Assembly (NCBI GenBank): GCA_003132305.1
Contig: PKXJ01000032.1
Coordinates: forward strand, 47,603 to 111,602
Source: Acidimicrobiaceae bacterium
GTDB taxonomy: Bacteria; Actinomycetota; Acidimicrobiia; Acidimicrobiales; RAAP-2
Length of the DNA: 64,000 nucleotides
Direction of reading: 5' to 3'
Below, in pieces: positions 9,577 through 17,297 of the stretch. The position numbers and the translations under genes were made by a program. Position 1 is the stretch's first letter. Each line of letters begins with the position of its first letter. The notes beneath the pieces are model-generated. The model was not told the origin of the DNA, did not search any database, and saw nothing but the letters and a program-made list of their open reading frames with translations.

Positions 9577-10185
9577 GGAGCCTCCGTAGCAACTCAAAAC
9601 TGTCGATGGATCATTGGGCGGTGTTTAAATTTTTACACCGTCATAACGACTATAGGTGTGACGATTGTGTTCCACAAGGTGCCAGCGTGTTTCGGAACCT
9701 TCGAAAATACGGTGAATACGTGGATGATGATTCCATTTGACGCGTGCGCTTAGAGAATGTCACGAAAACGTCACTTGCCTCTTCAAACATTCCCCTAAAC
9801 GTCGATGATGAATTTCGCCAAAGTGGCGCTACATGGAAGACCAAGAACTTTTCAAGAATGGGATTATGGTCGTGCGACCTGGGGCAATGACGTTTTCCGA
9901 TTGCACATGATGACGTCCGTGACTGTTGACGCGTGGCGTCGTCGACCAGGCGAACTTCTCAGGTCACGTCGGGCCACGCGACGACGCCGCCACGAATCTC
10001 AAGAAAGACTTGCGAATCCCGAGCCGGAAGATACGCCCGCAGTTGGCTTAGTCACTCCTTAGAAGGGCCGAAGCCGCTGAAACGCTCGCGTTGTTCCGTG
10101 TTAAATTCGTTGTTAGGACGTCAAGACCTTGCATCCTTCCGGCCCGGCAATTTGCCAGGGATCGAAGAAGAAGGTTGGCAATCGA
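9577..10185. other. 609-bp divergent intergenic region between two surface-protein genes
   Basis: More AT-rich than its surroundings and without a credible gene. It holds the proposed minus-strand promoter at 9649-9677 and, just inside it, a near-palindrome at 9619-9640 (CGGTGT, ten bases, ACACCG) that could be an operator or part of the 5' leader. No clear -35/-10 pair was seen for the plus-strand gene at 10186. Confidence 0.5.
9649..9677 (-). promoter_or_regulatory. Probable SigA-type promoter for the surface-protein gene at 7936-9576
   Basis: Read on the minus strand, TTGTGG (9677-9672) and TATAGT (9654-9649) are separated by exactly 17 bases, a near-consensus housekeeping promoter. Transcription would start near 9642 and give a leader of about 65 bases containing the 9619-9640 inverted repeat and the GGAGG ribosome site. 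Confidence 0.55.
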
Positions 10186-11604
10186 ATGAACTACCTTTCG
10201 GGCGGCGCGACACGCATGTGGACTGTTCGCACAATGTTCGCCAAAATATTGGCTCTCGGGGCCGCGTCGGCGTTACTCGTCGCGGGTTTCACGTTTCTAC
10301 CCTCGTCCTCCGCCTCGGCGGCGGGTTCAACGTCTAATACCATCAACGCCAGCACGGCGCCCGCCGCCGGCAGCGCGAGGGGTTCGTACACGCCGAGCGC
10401 GACGGCGACGTCCGGTGACAAGGTGGTGATCTCCCTCAACAAGACGTCGACGGGCTGCTCCTTAGCTTCGGGCAAGGTTACCTTCACCAGATCCGGCACC
10501 TGTGTGGTGGACTTTAACGATGCCGGCAACAGCACCTACGCCGTGGCCGCTCAGGTTGAACAGAGCATCCGCGTGTACTCGGCCAACACCATCACCGTCA
10601 GCAAGTCACCCGGTGCCGGGAGCACCGGAGGTTCGTACACACCGGGCGCCGCGGCGACTTCGGGCGACGCGGTGGTCAGAACGCTCGCCAGTGGTTCGAC
10701 CGGCTGCTCCTTAGCTTCGGGCAAGGTTACTTTCACGGGTGCGGGCACCTGCGTGGTGGACTTCAACGACGCTGGTAACGGCGCCTTCGCCGCGGCCGCT
10801 CAGGTTCGCCACTCCGTGAAGGTGTACGCGGCCAATACCATCGACGCCAGCACGCCTCCCGCGGCTGGCACCATTCATGGTTCGTACACCACGAGTGCCT
10901 CGGCGACCTCCGGCGACAAGGTGGTCATCACTCTCGACAGCGCCTCGACCGGCTGCTCGATTTATAACAAAGTAGTCACCTTCACCGGTAACGGCGTGTG
11001 TCGAGTGAACTTCAACGACGTGGGTAACGGCGCCTTCGCCGCCGCCCGTGAAGTTCAACAGTCGATCACCGTGGGCACTGGGAACCCCGTCGCCCAGGCG
11101 GCGCTCACGCTCACCAGTACGAGGGACATCATCGGTAACTCCTTGACCCTTAGCACGAGCGGAGGTTCGGGTTCCGGTGCGGTGAGCTACGCCGTGACGA
11201 CCGTTGGCACGGCCGGATGCTTCATCAATGGCGACGTGTTGAAGGCGGGCCGCTCGGGCACGTGCACGGTAACGGCCACGAAGGCGGCCGACTCGACGTA
11301 CGCCTCGGTACGGTCCTTGGCCACCACGGTCACCATCGTGCCGCGTCGCCCTCGGGCAATCCGAATGACGTCAGCGGTGAAGACGGGTCGGACGGTTTCG
11401 ACGCAGATCATCGGAACGCAGTTCTACGGAACGCCACGGATCTTTAGCAGCGCGAGCGGTACGAGGGTCAGCGTCATTCGTGACAACGGTCACGTCCTCA
11501 CGATTCGAGTGCGGGTGAAGGCCGGTACCAAAAGAGGAGTGCACACCTTCACGCTCGTGTTTGCGCACGGACAGCGCACGTCGTTGAGGTACGTCCAGCG
11601 CTAG
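10186..11604 (+). CDS. Secreted repeat protein with three 83-residue Ig-like repeats
   Basis: A 472-residue secreted protein. ATG at 10186 is preferred to upstream starts because it puts the basic stretch directly before a clear signal peptide (ILALGAASALLVAGFTFL, cleavage near SASAAG). The mature protein has three tandem repeats of 83 residues, each with ATSGDKVV, STGCS and a (G)TCVVDFNDAGN-like motif, including two conserved cysteines. This repeat type is common in large actinobacterial surface proteins and probably adopts an Ig-like beta sandwich. A fourth, different beta segment follows, then an 80-residue C-terminal domain (AIRMTSAVKTGRTV to RTSLRY) related to that of the divergent gene at 7936-9576. 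Function is unknown; adhesion or cell-surface structure is a guess. Confidence 0.7.
   Translation: MNYLSGGATRMWTVRTMFAKILALGAASALLVAGFTFLPSSSASAAGSTSNTINASTAPAAGSARGSYTPSATATSGDKVVISLNKTSTGCSLASGKVTFTRSGTCVVDFNDAGNSTYAVAAQVEQSIRVYSANTITVSKSPGAGSTGGSYTPGAAATSGDAVVRTLASGSTGCSLASGKVTFTGAGTCVVDFNDAGNGAFAAAAQVRHSVKVYAANTIDASTPPAAGTIHGSYTTSASATSGDKVVITLDSASTGCSIYNKVVTFTGNGVCRVNFNDVGNGAFAAAREVQQSITVGTGNPVAQAALTLTSTRDIIGNSLTLSTSGGSGSGAVSYAVTTVGTAGCFINGDVLKAGRSGTCTVTATKAADSTYASVRSLATTVTIVPRRPRAIRMTSAVKTGRTVSTQIIGTQFYGTPRIFSSASGTRVSVIRDNGHVLTIRVRVKAGTKRGVHTFTLVFAHGQRTSLRYVQR
10336..11082 (+). repeat. Three tandem 249-bp coding repeats
   Basis: Units begin at 10336, 10585 and 10834, exactly 249 bp (83 codons) apart. 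Units 1 and 2 share long identical DNA blocks, for example the 26-base block starting at 10453 and 10702, while unit 3 is more diverged. This suggests a recent duplication of unit 1/2 and makes copy-number change by recombination possible. Confidence 0.85.
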
Positions 11605-11782
11605 CGAAAATCGTCAATCTGCAGTTAGGGCTGTCGGTCTCTTGGGCACGAATAATCTCATGCCACGCACTCGGGTCATGACGATGTCTGGCTGCGCCGC
11701 GCCCATTGGGCGCTGGGTGAAAGGTTCAAAGTCCCGTGCTGTTGAACGCCCCCATCGTTCTCTACTAACGTGTACGAGGCAA

Positions 11783-11859
<77 letters not shown>

Positions 11860-11878
11860 AGCCGTAGATACACGAAGG

Positions 11879-11907
11879 CGAAGGCCCAGGGCAATCCTGG
11901 GCCTTCG
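11879..11907 (+). terminator. Stem-loop terminator after initiator tRNA
   Basis: A perfect 12-bp inverted repeat (11879-11890 and 11896-11907, CGAAGGCCCAGG arm) with a 5-base loop, 19 bases after the tRNA. No T-run follows. Confidence 0.65.
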
Positions 11908-12045
11908 TACGTAAGTCGCCCCAAGTCTGCGCCGGAGTGATCGAGAGATTCGCACGGAACGGCGAGATTCAAACAATTCTCGTAACATTCCATAATCGAT
12001 ACGCTCACCTTCCTCTTCACCGATATTGAAGGATCGACGGCCCTC

Positions 12046-14775
12046 TTGCGCCGACTGGGCGACGACGCGTACTCTCGCGCTTTGGAAGATCATCACCGGA
12101 TAGTCCGGGTCGCCCTCGAGGTCCACGGAGGACACGAAGAGGGGACTCAAGGTGACTCCTTCTTCGTGTCCTTCACCTCGCCGAAGGCCTGTGTGGCGGC
12201 AGCGATTGAGATGCAGAGGGCGCTCGCACTCCATGAGTGGCCCGTGGGTGAAGAGTTGCGGGTGCGCATGGGTATTCACACGGGCGAGGTCGCTGAGATG
12301 TCTACCGGCCTTGTCGGCTACGAAGTCCACCGCGCCGCACGAATCGCGGCGGTCGGCCACGGTGGTCAAGTATTGCTCTCCTCGGCCGCAGCTGGACTCA
12401 TTGAAGACACGCTGCCCCCAGAAGTGTCCCTGCGCGACCTTGGCTCACATCGCCTGAAAGACCTCGGTCGGCCCGAGACCATCTTCCAGCTCGTCGCCGA
12501 GGGCTTGGCGACGGAGTTCGCGCCGCTGCGTTCGCTCGACAATCCAGAACTCACCAACAATCTCCCCTTTTCACTCAACACGTTCATCGGTCGCTCGCAG
12601 GAAATGGCGGAGGTTCGTAACCTCGTCCTGGACTCTCGACTGGTGACACTCACGGGTGCCGGTGGTTCTGGAAAGACGCGCCTGGCACTGCAGGTCGCGG
12701 CCGAACTCCTTGACGGTAGTGGCGAGGGCGTTTGGTTCGTCGAACTCGCACCGGTGACCGAACCCGATCAGGTGCCCTCGACCGTCATCAGTGCGATGCA
12801 ACTTCGTCAAGAGGCCGACGCGCCTCCGCTCGACGGCCTGGCCAAGATGCTGAAAGCCCAGAACGTGCTCATCGTATTGGACAACTGCGAGCACGTGATC
12901 GACACGGTGGCCAAGATGGTCGACGTCATCGGGCGCAACTGCCCCCGGGTGTCGATCATCGTGACGTCGCGCGAGCCGCTCGGCGTCGACGGAGAGCGCG
13001 TGTATCGAGTGCGGTCGCTGTCGCTCCCTGCCGATGACGTGGAGGGAGCCGAGGACCTCGGGGGTTCCGACGCGGTGGAGCTCTTCGTGGCCCGAGCCCG
13101 GGCCAAGGATTCGACGTTCGAACTCAACGATTCGGTGGCACCGCTCGTGGCGTCAGTGTGCCGGCGCCTCGATGGCATTCCGCTGGCCATTGAACTGGCG
13201 GCGTCACGTCTATCGTCAATGTCACTCGATGACCTGCATAACCGTCTCGATCAACGGTTTCGGCTCTTGACGGGTGGCAGTCGCAACGCGTTGCCCCGCC
13301 AGCAGACCCTGGGAGCCACGGTGGCCTGGTCCTACGACCTGTTGACTGAACCAGAGCGCGACCTGCTGCGACGCCTCTCAGTTTTCGCGGGCGGCTTCGA
13401 CTTGCAAGGCGCCGAGGCCGTCTGTGCCGAAGGCGGATTCGAGTCATTCGACGTCGCCGATCTGCTCAGTTCGCTCGTCAACAAGAGCCTCGTCACCGCC
13501 GAGCGTATTGCTACGTCACTGCGATATCGCCTGCTCGAAACCATTCGCCAATACGCGGCCGACCAGTTGGTCCAGATCGGTGGCGAGGCCGATACCGCGC
13601 GGACCAGACAACTGCACGCCGAACACTATTTACAGTTATGTCTAGAGGCAGAACCTGAGTTAAAAGGCCCGAAACAGGGTGCGTGGCTCAAACGGCTGGA
13701 CCTCGAGTACGACAATTTGTTGGCGACTTTCAGCACCCTGTCCGCGGACACCGAGCGAACAGCGGACGTCCTGGCTCTCGGGGTGGCGCTCATTCGATTC
13801 GTGATAACCCGTCACAACTCGGTCCTTCCCCACTACCTGCGTGACGCCCTGTCGACGGACACCGAAGTGCCAGTGGCGTTGCGAGCCGAGGCCCTCGTAG
13901 CGCTGTCGACTATGACGGCACTGCTTGGGTCGGAGGAGCGATCCCATCAGCTCGCTCGTGACTTGAGTGAGCAGGCGATCACTCTCGCCGAGCAACTCGA
14001 CGATGACGAATTCACGGTTCGGGCTCTGAACACGAAGGCCAGCACGTGGGCGGACCTCGGTCGTCATGATCTCGCCATTGAACCCGCAAACGCCGCTCTC
14101 GAACTAGCCCGTTCGATCAACAGTCCCCGGTCGATCGCTGAGGCCCTGGCCGCAGTAGCGAATTCTCGTCAGTCACTTGGCGAGGTGCGCGAGCAAATCC
14201 TCGAGTCCCTGACCCTCTTCCGTCAGCTCGGCGACTCCTTTTGGGTTTCAGCCATGCTCGTCTACCTTTCGATTTCGCACTTTGAGACGCTGGAGGACGT
14301 TCGTGAGGCCCTCACGCTCTACGAGGAGGCGATGGAGTTGGCCGAGGAAATCGGTTCGACCTTCCATCGCTTGATTCTGTGGTGCAACTCTGGAATTTTC
14401 AACCTCTTGCTCGGTGAGTTCGACGCGGCGGTGCAGCTGGGACAGCGGGCCCTGCGCCTCTCGCGCCGGAACGGTTCACTGGTCTCAATCGATTGTTGGA
14501 TCGTCTTCACGCTGGCGTGCTGTGCCACGCTGCAAGGCCATTTCTTGCTCGGTGCCCAACTGACGGGCGCTCACGACGGCATTGAAGAGCGGGCGATCGA
14601 ACCACTCGGGGGCTACTGGCCGCTCTTGGAGATCGAGGCGCGCGAGAACAATCGGGTCATGCTTCGTGAAGCCTTAGGCGACGAGGAGTACGAGCGGGCA
14701 ATCGCACTCGGCAAGAGTCTGAGCCCCGACCGGGTGTACGACCTGGCCCTGGGCCGGATGGGTCACGTTGAGTGA
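12046..14775 (+). CDS. Class III cyclase-like / NB-ARC ATPase / TPR regulator
   Basis: At least 909 residues from TTG at 12046. Order: class III nucleotide cyclase-like domain (to about residue 150, with GTQGDSFFVSF and HTGEV), a STAND/AAA-type ATPase (Walker A TGAGGSGKT at about 204-211, Walker B NVLIVLDNCEH, then GIPLAIELAASRL typical of the AfsR/NB-ARC group), and a C-terminal TPR-like helical half. The conserved opening of the cyclase, FLFTDIEGSTALL with the first metal-binding Asp, lies in frame upstream (12001-12045), yet no ATG, GTG or TTG occurs between there and the TAA at 11983. The true start is therefore unresolved: a rare start codon, a sequence error, or loss of the original start. 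Probably a signal-responsive regulator; ligand unknown. A hairpin at 14785-14803 follows the stop. Confidence 0.75.
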   Translation: MRRLGDDAYSRALEDHHRIVRVALEVHGGHEEGTQGDSFFVSFTSPKACVAAAIEMQRALALHEWPVGEELRVRMGIHTGEVAEMSTGLVGYEVHRAARIAAVGHGGQVLLSSAAAGLIEDTLPPEVSLRDLGSHRLKDLGRPETIFQLVAEGLATEFAPLRSLDNPELTNNLPFSLNTFIGRSQEMAEVRNLVLDSRLVTLTGAGGSGKTRLALQVAAELLDGSGEGVWFVELAPVTEPDQVPSTVISAMQLRQEADAPPLDGLAKMLKAQNVLIVLDNCEHVIDTVAKMVDVIGRNCPRVSIIVTSREPLGVDGERVYRVRSLSLPADDVEGAEDLGGSDAVELFVARARAKDSTFELNDSVAPLVASVCRRLDGIPLAIELAASRLSSMSLDDLHNRLDQRFRLLTGGSRNALPRQQTLGATVAWSYDLLTEPERDLLRRLSVFAGGFDLQGAEAVCAEGGFESFDVADLLSSLVNKSLVTAERIATSLRYRLLETIRQYAADQLVQIGGEADTARTRQLHAEHYLQLCLEAEPELKGPKQGAWLKRLDLEYDNLLATFSTLSADTERTADVLALGVALIRFVITRHNSVLPHYLRDALSTDTEVPVALRAEALVALSTMTALLGSEERSHQLARDLSEQAITLAEQLDDDEFTVRALNTKASTWADLGRHDLAIEPANAALELARSINSPRSIAEALAAVANSRQSLGEVREQILESLTLFRQLGDSFWVSAMLVYLSISHFETLEDVREALTLYEEAMELAEEIGSTFHRLILWCNSGIFNLLLGEFDAAVQLGQRALRLSRRNGSLVSIDCWIVFTLACCATLQGHFLLGAQLTGAHDGIEERAIEPLGGYWPLLEIEARENNRVMLREALGDEEYERAIALGKSLSPDRVYDLALGRMGHVE

Positions 14776-14784
14776 GTGCGAGCA

Positions 14785-14803
14785 CACGATGTTATTTATC
14801 GTG
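14785..14803 (+). terminator. Weak stem-loop after the cyclase/ATPase gene
   Basis: CACGAT (14785-14790) pairs with ATCGTG (14798-14803) around a 7-base loop, 9 bases past the stop codon. The stem is short, so this is only a possible terminator. The following 240 bases up to the TetR gene show no gene. Confidence 0.3.
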
Positions 14804-15042
14804 CGCTGAGTGGTGTCAAAGAGATGTCTCAGGTCACATCGGCGCACTACGTTGGCGACATCGCTCCACCAACTTCATTGCATAAGCTCAGCAAGCACGA
14901 AACGTTGACCGGGGTGTCCAGATGGGTGTGCAATCCGGGTGTGCATGAACTCCTACGAGGGAAGATGGACACTATCTCGTCTCGAGGTGGCCTTTTACCA
15001 AAGCGCTCCCGCCACCAAGTAGTTCCCAGTAAACGGACGCTG

Positions 15043-15696
15043 TTAGGCGGTCGAGTGCAAGCGCGCGGACTGCGTAGCCTCTTCGGTGCGCGAAGGCGCG
15101 TGGTCGCGAAGTCGAAGGAGCGCACCGTCCAGGATCACTCGTAACTGCGTGGGGTCCTTGCGAACTTGCGAGAGGAGAAGTCCGCCCTGTAGCGACGCCA
15201 AGAGCTGAAGAGCACCTTCGTCGACGTCTACGTCTCGCCGCAATGCTCCGTTTTTTTTGAGTTGGCGAAGGCTTTCGCGAATCGCCATCTCCCAACGCAG
15301 GAAGCCATCGGCGAGGACCCTGCGAGCGCCCTCGTCGTTGTCGGCTAGTTGAGGGACGAGCGAACCAATCGGGCAACCGCCCCGGGCGTCAAGATCGACT
15401 TGGAGATTCACCAACGTCTCCACCCAGATTTCAAAGTCGCTGAACGTTTCTTTGGTCGCGAACAGACTCTCTTGATAGAAGAGAACCTTGTCCACGGTGT
15501 TTTGAGCGACGGCTTGAATGAGGGACTGTTTACTGACGAAGTAGTGATAGAGCTGTCCCTTCGAGACCGAAGCCGTCCGACAAATCTCTCCAAGGGTTGC
15601 GCCCTCGACGCCTCGAGACTGGACCACGCTGGTGGCGGCGTCGACAATTTTCTGGCGGGTCGCGCGCCCCTTTTCGGTCGCCGGTTCTTCGTTCAT
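15043..15696 (-). CDS. TetR family transcriptional repressor (LmrA/YxaF-like C-terminus)
   Basis: A 217-residue regulator. Residues about 12-60 are the TetR helix-turn-helix: TRQKIVDAATSVV, then GATLGEICRTASVSKGQLYHYFVSKQ in two overlapping helices. The ligand-binding part contains RGGCPIGSLVPQLAD and WEMAIRESLRQL, matching the LmrA/YxaF/AcrR-like group in which this GCP(I/L)GSL motif is conserved. ATG at 15696 is preceded by GGGAGAG. Immediately upstream, at 15711-15736, is a perfect 11-bp inverted repeat that should be its operator, controlling both itself and the plus-strand reading frame at 15799. The inducer is unknown. Confidence 0.88.
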   Translation of the reverse strand: MNEEPATEKGRATRQKIVDAATSVVQSRGVEGATLGEICRTASVSKGQLYHYFVSKQSLIQAVAQNTVDKVLFYQESLFATKETFSDFEIWVETLVNLQVDLDARGGCPIGSLVPQLADNDEGARRVLADGFLRWEMAIRESLRQLKKNGALRRDVDVDEGALQLLASLQGGLLLSQVRKDPTQLRVILDGALLRLRDHAPSRTEEATQSARLHSTA

Positions 15697-15710
15697 AGCA
15701 CCACTCTCCC

Positions 15711-15736
15711 ATAAATGGACTGGTTAGTCCATTTAT
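15711..15736. promoter_or_regulatory. Palindromic operator of the TetR repressor
   Basis: ATAAATGGACT (15711-15721), spacer GGTT, then AGTCCATTTAT (15726-15736): a perfect 11-bp inverted repeat located 15 bases upstream of the TetR start and 63 bases upstream of the divergent ATG. The TGGAC...GTCCA core resembles known LmrA/YxaF-type TetR boxes. Autorepression plus control of the divergent gene is inferred from position. Confidence 0.75.
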
Positions 15737-15798
15737 GCGCTACCTTTCGTTCTCGACCGATTGGATGATTTGTCAATCATCACGAAGAAAGGAACACG

Positions 15799-16098
15799 AT
15801 GTCAACAATTTCCCAACAGGCCGGTGCGTTGCACGCCCGATGAAATACGAAGTTGCCGATCGAAGCCACGCCGGTTTTTGCGCCAGAACGGGCAGAACTC
15901 GACCTGGTCGAGCCAGAGTTCAACGTCACTGTCGGAGTGCCTCTCCCAGAGAGTGAACTCCTTCGCATCGACGGCACGTCAACTTTCATCATTCCTTCAA
16001 CCACCGTTGTTGAAGTGTCCGCCGGGGTCACCTTGATGCACGCACATCCGAACTACACCACGCGCACGGAAGTTGATCAGATTCTTGCCGCTCTCTAG
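15799..16098 (+). pseudogene. Small gene opposite TetR, interrupted by an in-frame TGA
   Basis: An ATG at 15799 with a purine-rich ribosome site (GAAGAAAGGA) opens MSTISQQAGALHAR and then meets TGA at 15841-15843. The same frame continues without a stop for 84 further codons to 16098, and those codons read like a real protein (VFAPERAELDLVEPEFNV, TLMHAHPNYTTRTEVDQILA). The end faintly resembles the C-terminus of class V aminotransferases, but that is not secure. It is either a gene broken by a nonsense change or a shorter protein started at TTG 15853 (81 residues). Its position beyond the TetR operator makes it the expected repressor target. It overlaps the convergent GNAT gene by 4 bases. 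Confidence 0.5.
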
Positions 16099-16667
16099 TC
16101 AAGACAATTGGCGTTGGTCCAAGAAGCTCGGTCGATGGTCCAAACGAAGCCCCTACCGGTGTGCGCTGGCGTCAAAGGTTCGTACTCAGTCTCTCGATCG
16201 AGGCGGTAAGCGAGTTTGCGCGGTACGGCGACGCTGGCCACGTTAGACCGGTCCATTGAAATCTCGACTCGATCGACCTCGGCGAGGTGGTGAAAGGCGG
16301 CGTTCGTTAAGCATCGCGTCGCGGCGGTGGCGTAACCGAGGCGAGTACGGTCGGTCCGTACCCAGTAGCCGATCGAAACCACGTCGGACGATTCAGTCGG
16401 TCGAAGGCTGGCCCAGCCAACGACCAGGCCACTCATTCTCTCCAGCATTACGTAGCGCCAACCGTCGTTCTTCTCAAAGCGGAGGTGGTCCTCTTGGAGG
16501 TGAGACCAAAGGTCATCGGGCGTCGGATCTTCTTGGGCCCACACGAGCCAACGATGAACCTCGGCGTAGCTGGCTTCGTACGCCTCGAGCACGCCCTTAT
16601 GAAACTTTGGTTCTGTTCGACACAGTTCGAGTACTCCCGCGTCCAGTAAGTCTGGGAGCAACGCCAC
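16095..16667 (-). CDS. GNAT family N-acetyltransferase (RimJ/RimL-like)
   Basis: A 190-residue acetyltransferase. The fold is visible as an N-terminal substrate segment (EAYEASYAEVHRWLVWA), a central strand region (VVGWASLRPTESSDVVSIGYWV) and the acetyl-CoA loop region RTRLGYATAATRCLTNAAF in place of the classic RGxGxA, followed by VDRVEISMDRSNVASVAVPRKL, the usual Asn/Ser-rich helix of RimJ/RimL relatives. Start is GTG at 16667 with AGAGGGG about 6 bases upstream. The acceptor (ribosomal protein N-terminus, antibiotic or metabolite) cannot be told. It converges on the interrupted gene at 15799-16098. Confidence 0.8.
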   Translation of the reverse strand: MALLPDLLDAGVLELCRTEPKFHKGVLEAYEASYAEVHRWLVWAQEDPTPDDLWSHLQEDHLRFEKNDGWRYVMLERMSGLVVGWASLRPTESSDVVSIGYWVRTDRTRLGYATAATRCLTNAAFHHLAEVDRVEISMDRSNVASVAVPRKLAYRLDRETEYEPLTPAHTGRGFVWTIDRASWTNANCLD

Positions 16668-16999
16668 GCTCGTACCCCTCTGATGACAAAGAAAGTCAGT
16701 CGTGTCAAAGAGTACTGGAGAGCGAATCAGCGCCGTGGTCCGAGAGTGGCGTGATCGAGTAGTCGTCGGACGAGATCACTCGATGGCTATTTGGACAGTT
16801 CATCGTCGAGTTCCTTTGCGCTCACGACGTGACTCTAGGCAACGTTGCGGGCACGGACGAGATGGTTCCCTCGACACTGCTCAAGCGGACCAGCCGTTTC
16901 TGTTCGGGCAGTTTTCGAGAAAGGTCGTTCCAGGACTTAAAGTCGTCTCGTTGGTCCTTCGACGACGTCCAATGACCTATCAATAGGAGAAGTCCACGC
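16668..16999. other. 332-bp gap with no supported gene
   Basis: Holds the ribosome site of the GNAT gene at the left edge and that of the small membrane protein at the right edge (AATAGGAGAAG before ATG 17000). Short open frames exist on both strands, but none has a ribosome site together with a protein-like composition. Confidence 0.4.
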
Positions 17000-17209
17000 A
17001 TGGCAGTGACCATTTACGGCCTCTGTGCCCTCACCTTCATGATGACGATGTACGCCCTAGAGCGCCGGGGGCGACTCTTCGTCGTGGCCTTCGCCGCGGG
17101 CTGTCTTCTCTCGAGCGCGTACGGCTTTCTCGCCGGAGCATGGCCCTTTGGATTGGCGGAGATCGTGTGGGCCTACATCGCGTGGCGCCGCTTCCGACTG
17201 ACTCACTAA
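17000..17209 (+). CDS. Small two-TM membrane protein, actinobacterial
   Basis: A 69-residue protein with AGGAGA 9 bases before ATG. It has a hydrophobic segment at about residues 4-18, then ERRGR, a second hydrophobic stretch (LFVVAFAAGCLLSSAYGFLA) and a C-terminal segment GLAEIVWAYIAWRRFRLTH. The ending, an acidic residue in a membrane helix followed by W-x-x-x-A-x-RR(F/W), is a recurring pattern in small uncharacterised actinobacterial membrane proteins. No function can be given. It stands alone, about 90 bases before the polyamine transporter operon. Confidence 0.65.
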   Translation: MAVTIYGLCALTFMMTMYALERRGRLFVVAFAAGCLLSSAYGFLAGAWPFGLAEIVWAYIAWRRFRLTH

Positions 17210-17283
17210 AAACAAGGTCGTTGTCAGGAAAATTAGGGCCATACGTCGTCGAAGGCGCTCAATTTCTGGAGAGGGTCGCTGGC

Positions 17284-17289
17284 TATAGT
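17284..17289 (+). promoter_or_regulatory. Probable -10 box of a leaderless promoter for potA
   Basis: TATAGT ends 8 bases before the ATG at 17298, so transcription would start at or next to the start codon. There is no Shine-Dalgarno sequence in the gap, which fits a leaderless mRNA. The -35 region is weak. Confidence 0.45.
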
Positions 17290-17297
17290 TTGCCCTA

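Noticed and set aside
14776..15144. 122-codon plus-strand frame after the cyclase gene
   Set aside because: No ribosome site, overlaps the TetR gene antisense, and no protein-like pattern.
15841..15843. TGA as a selenocysteine codon in the frame opposite TetR
   Set aside because: No SECIS-like hairpin directly follows, and the surrounding protein has no redox motif; a nonsense change or later start is simpler.
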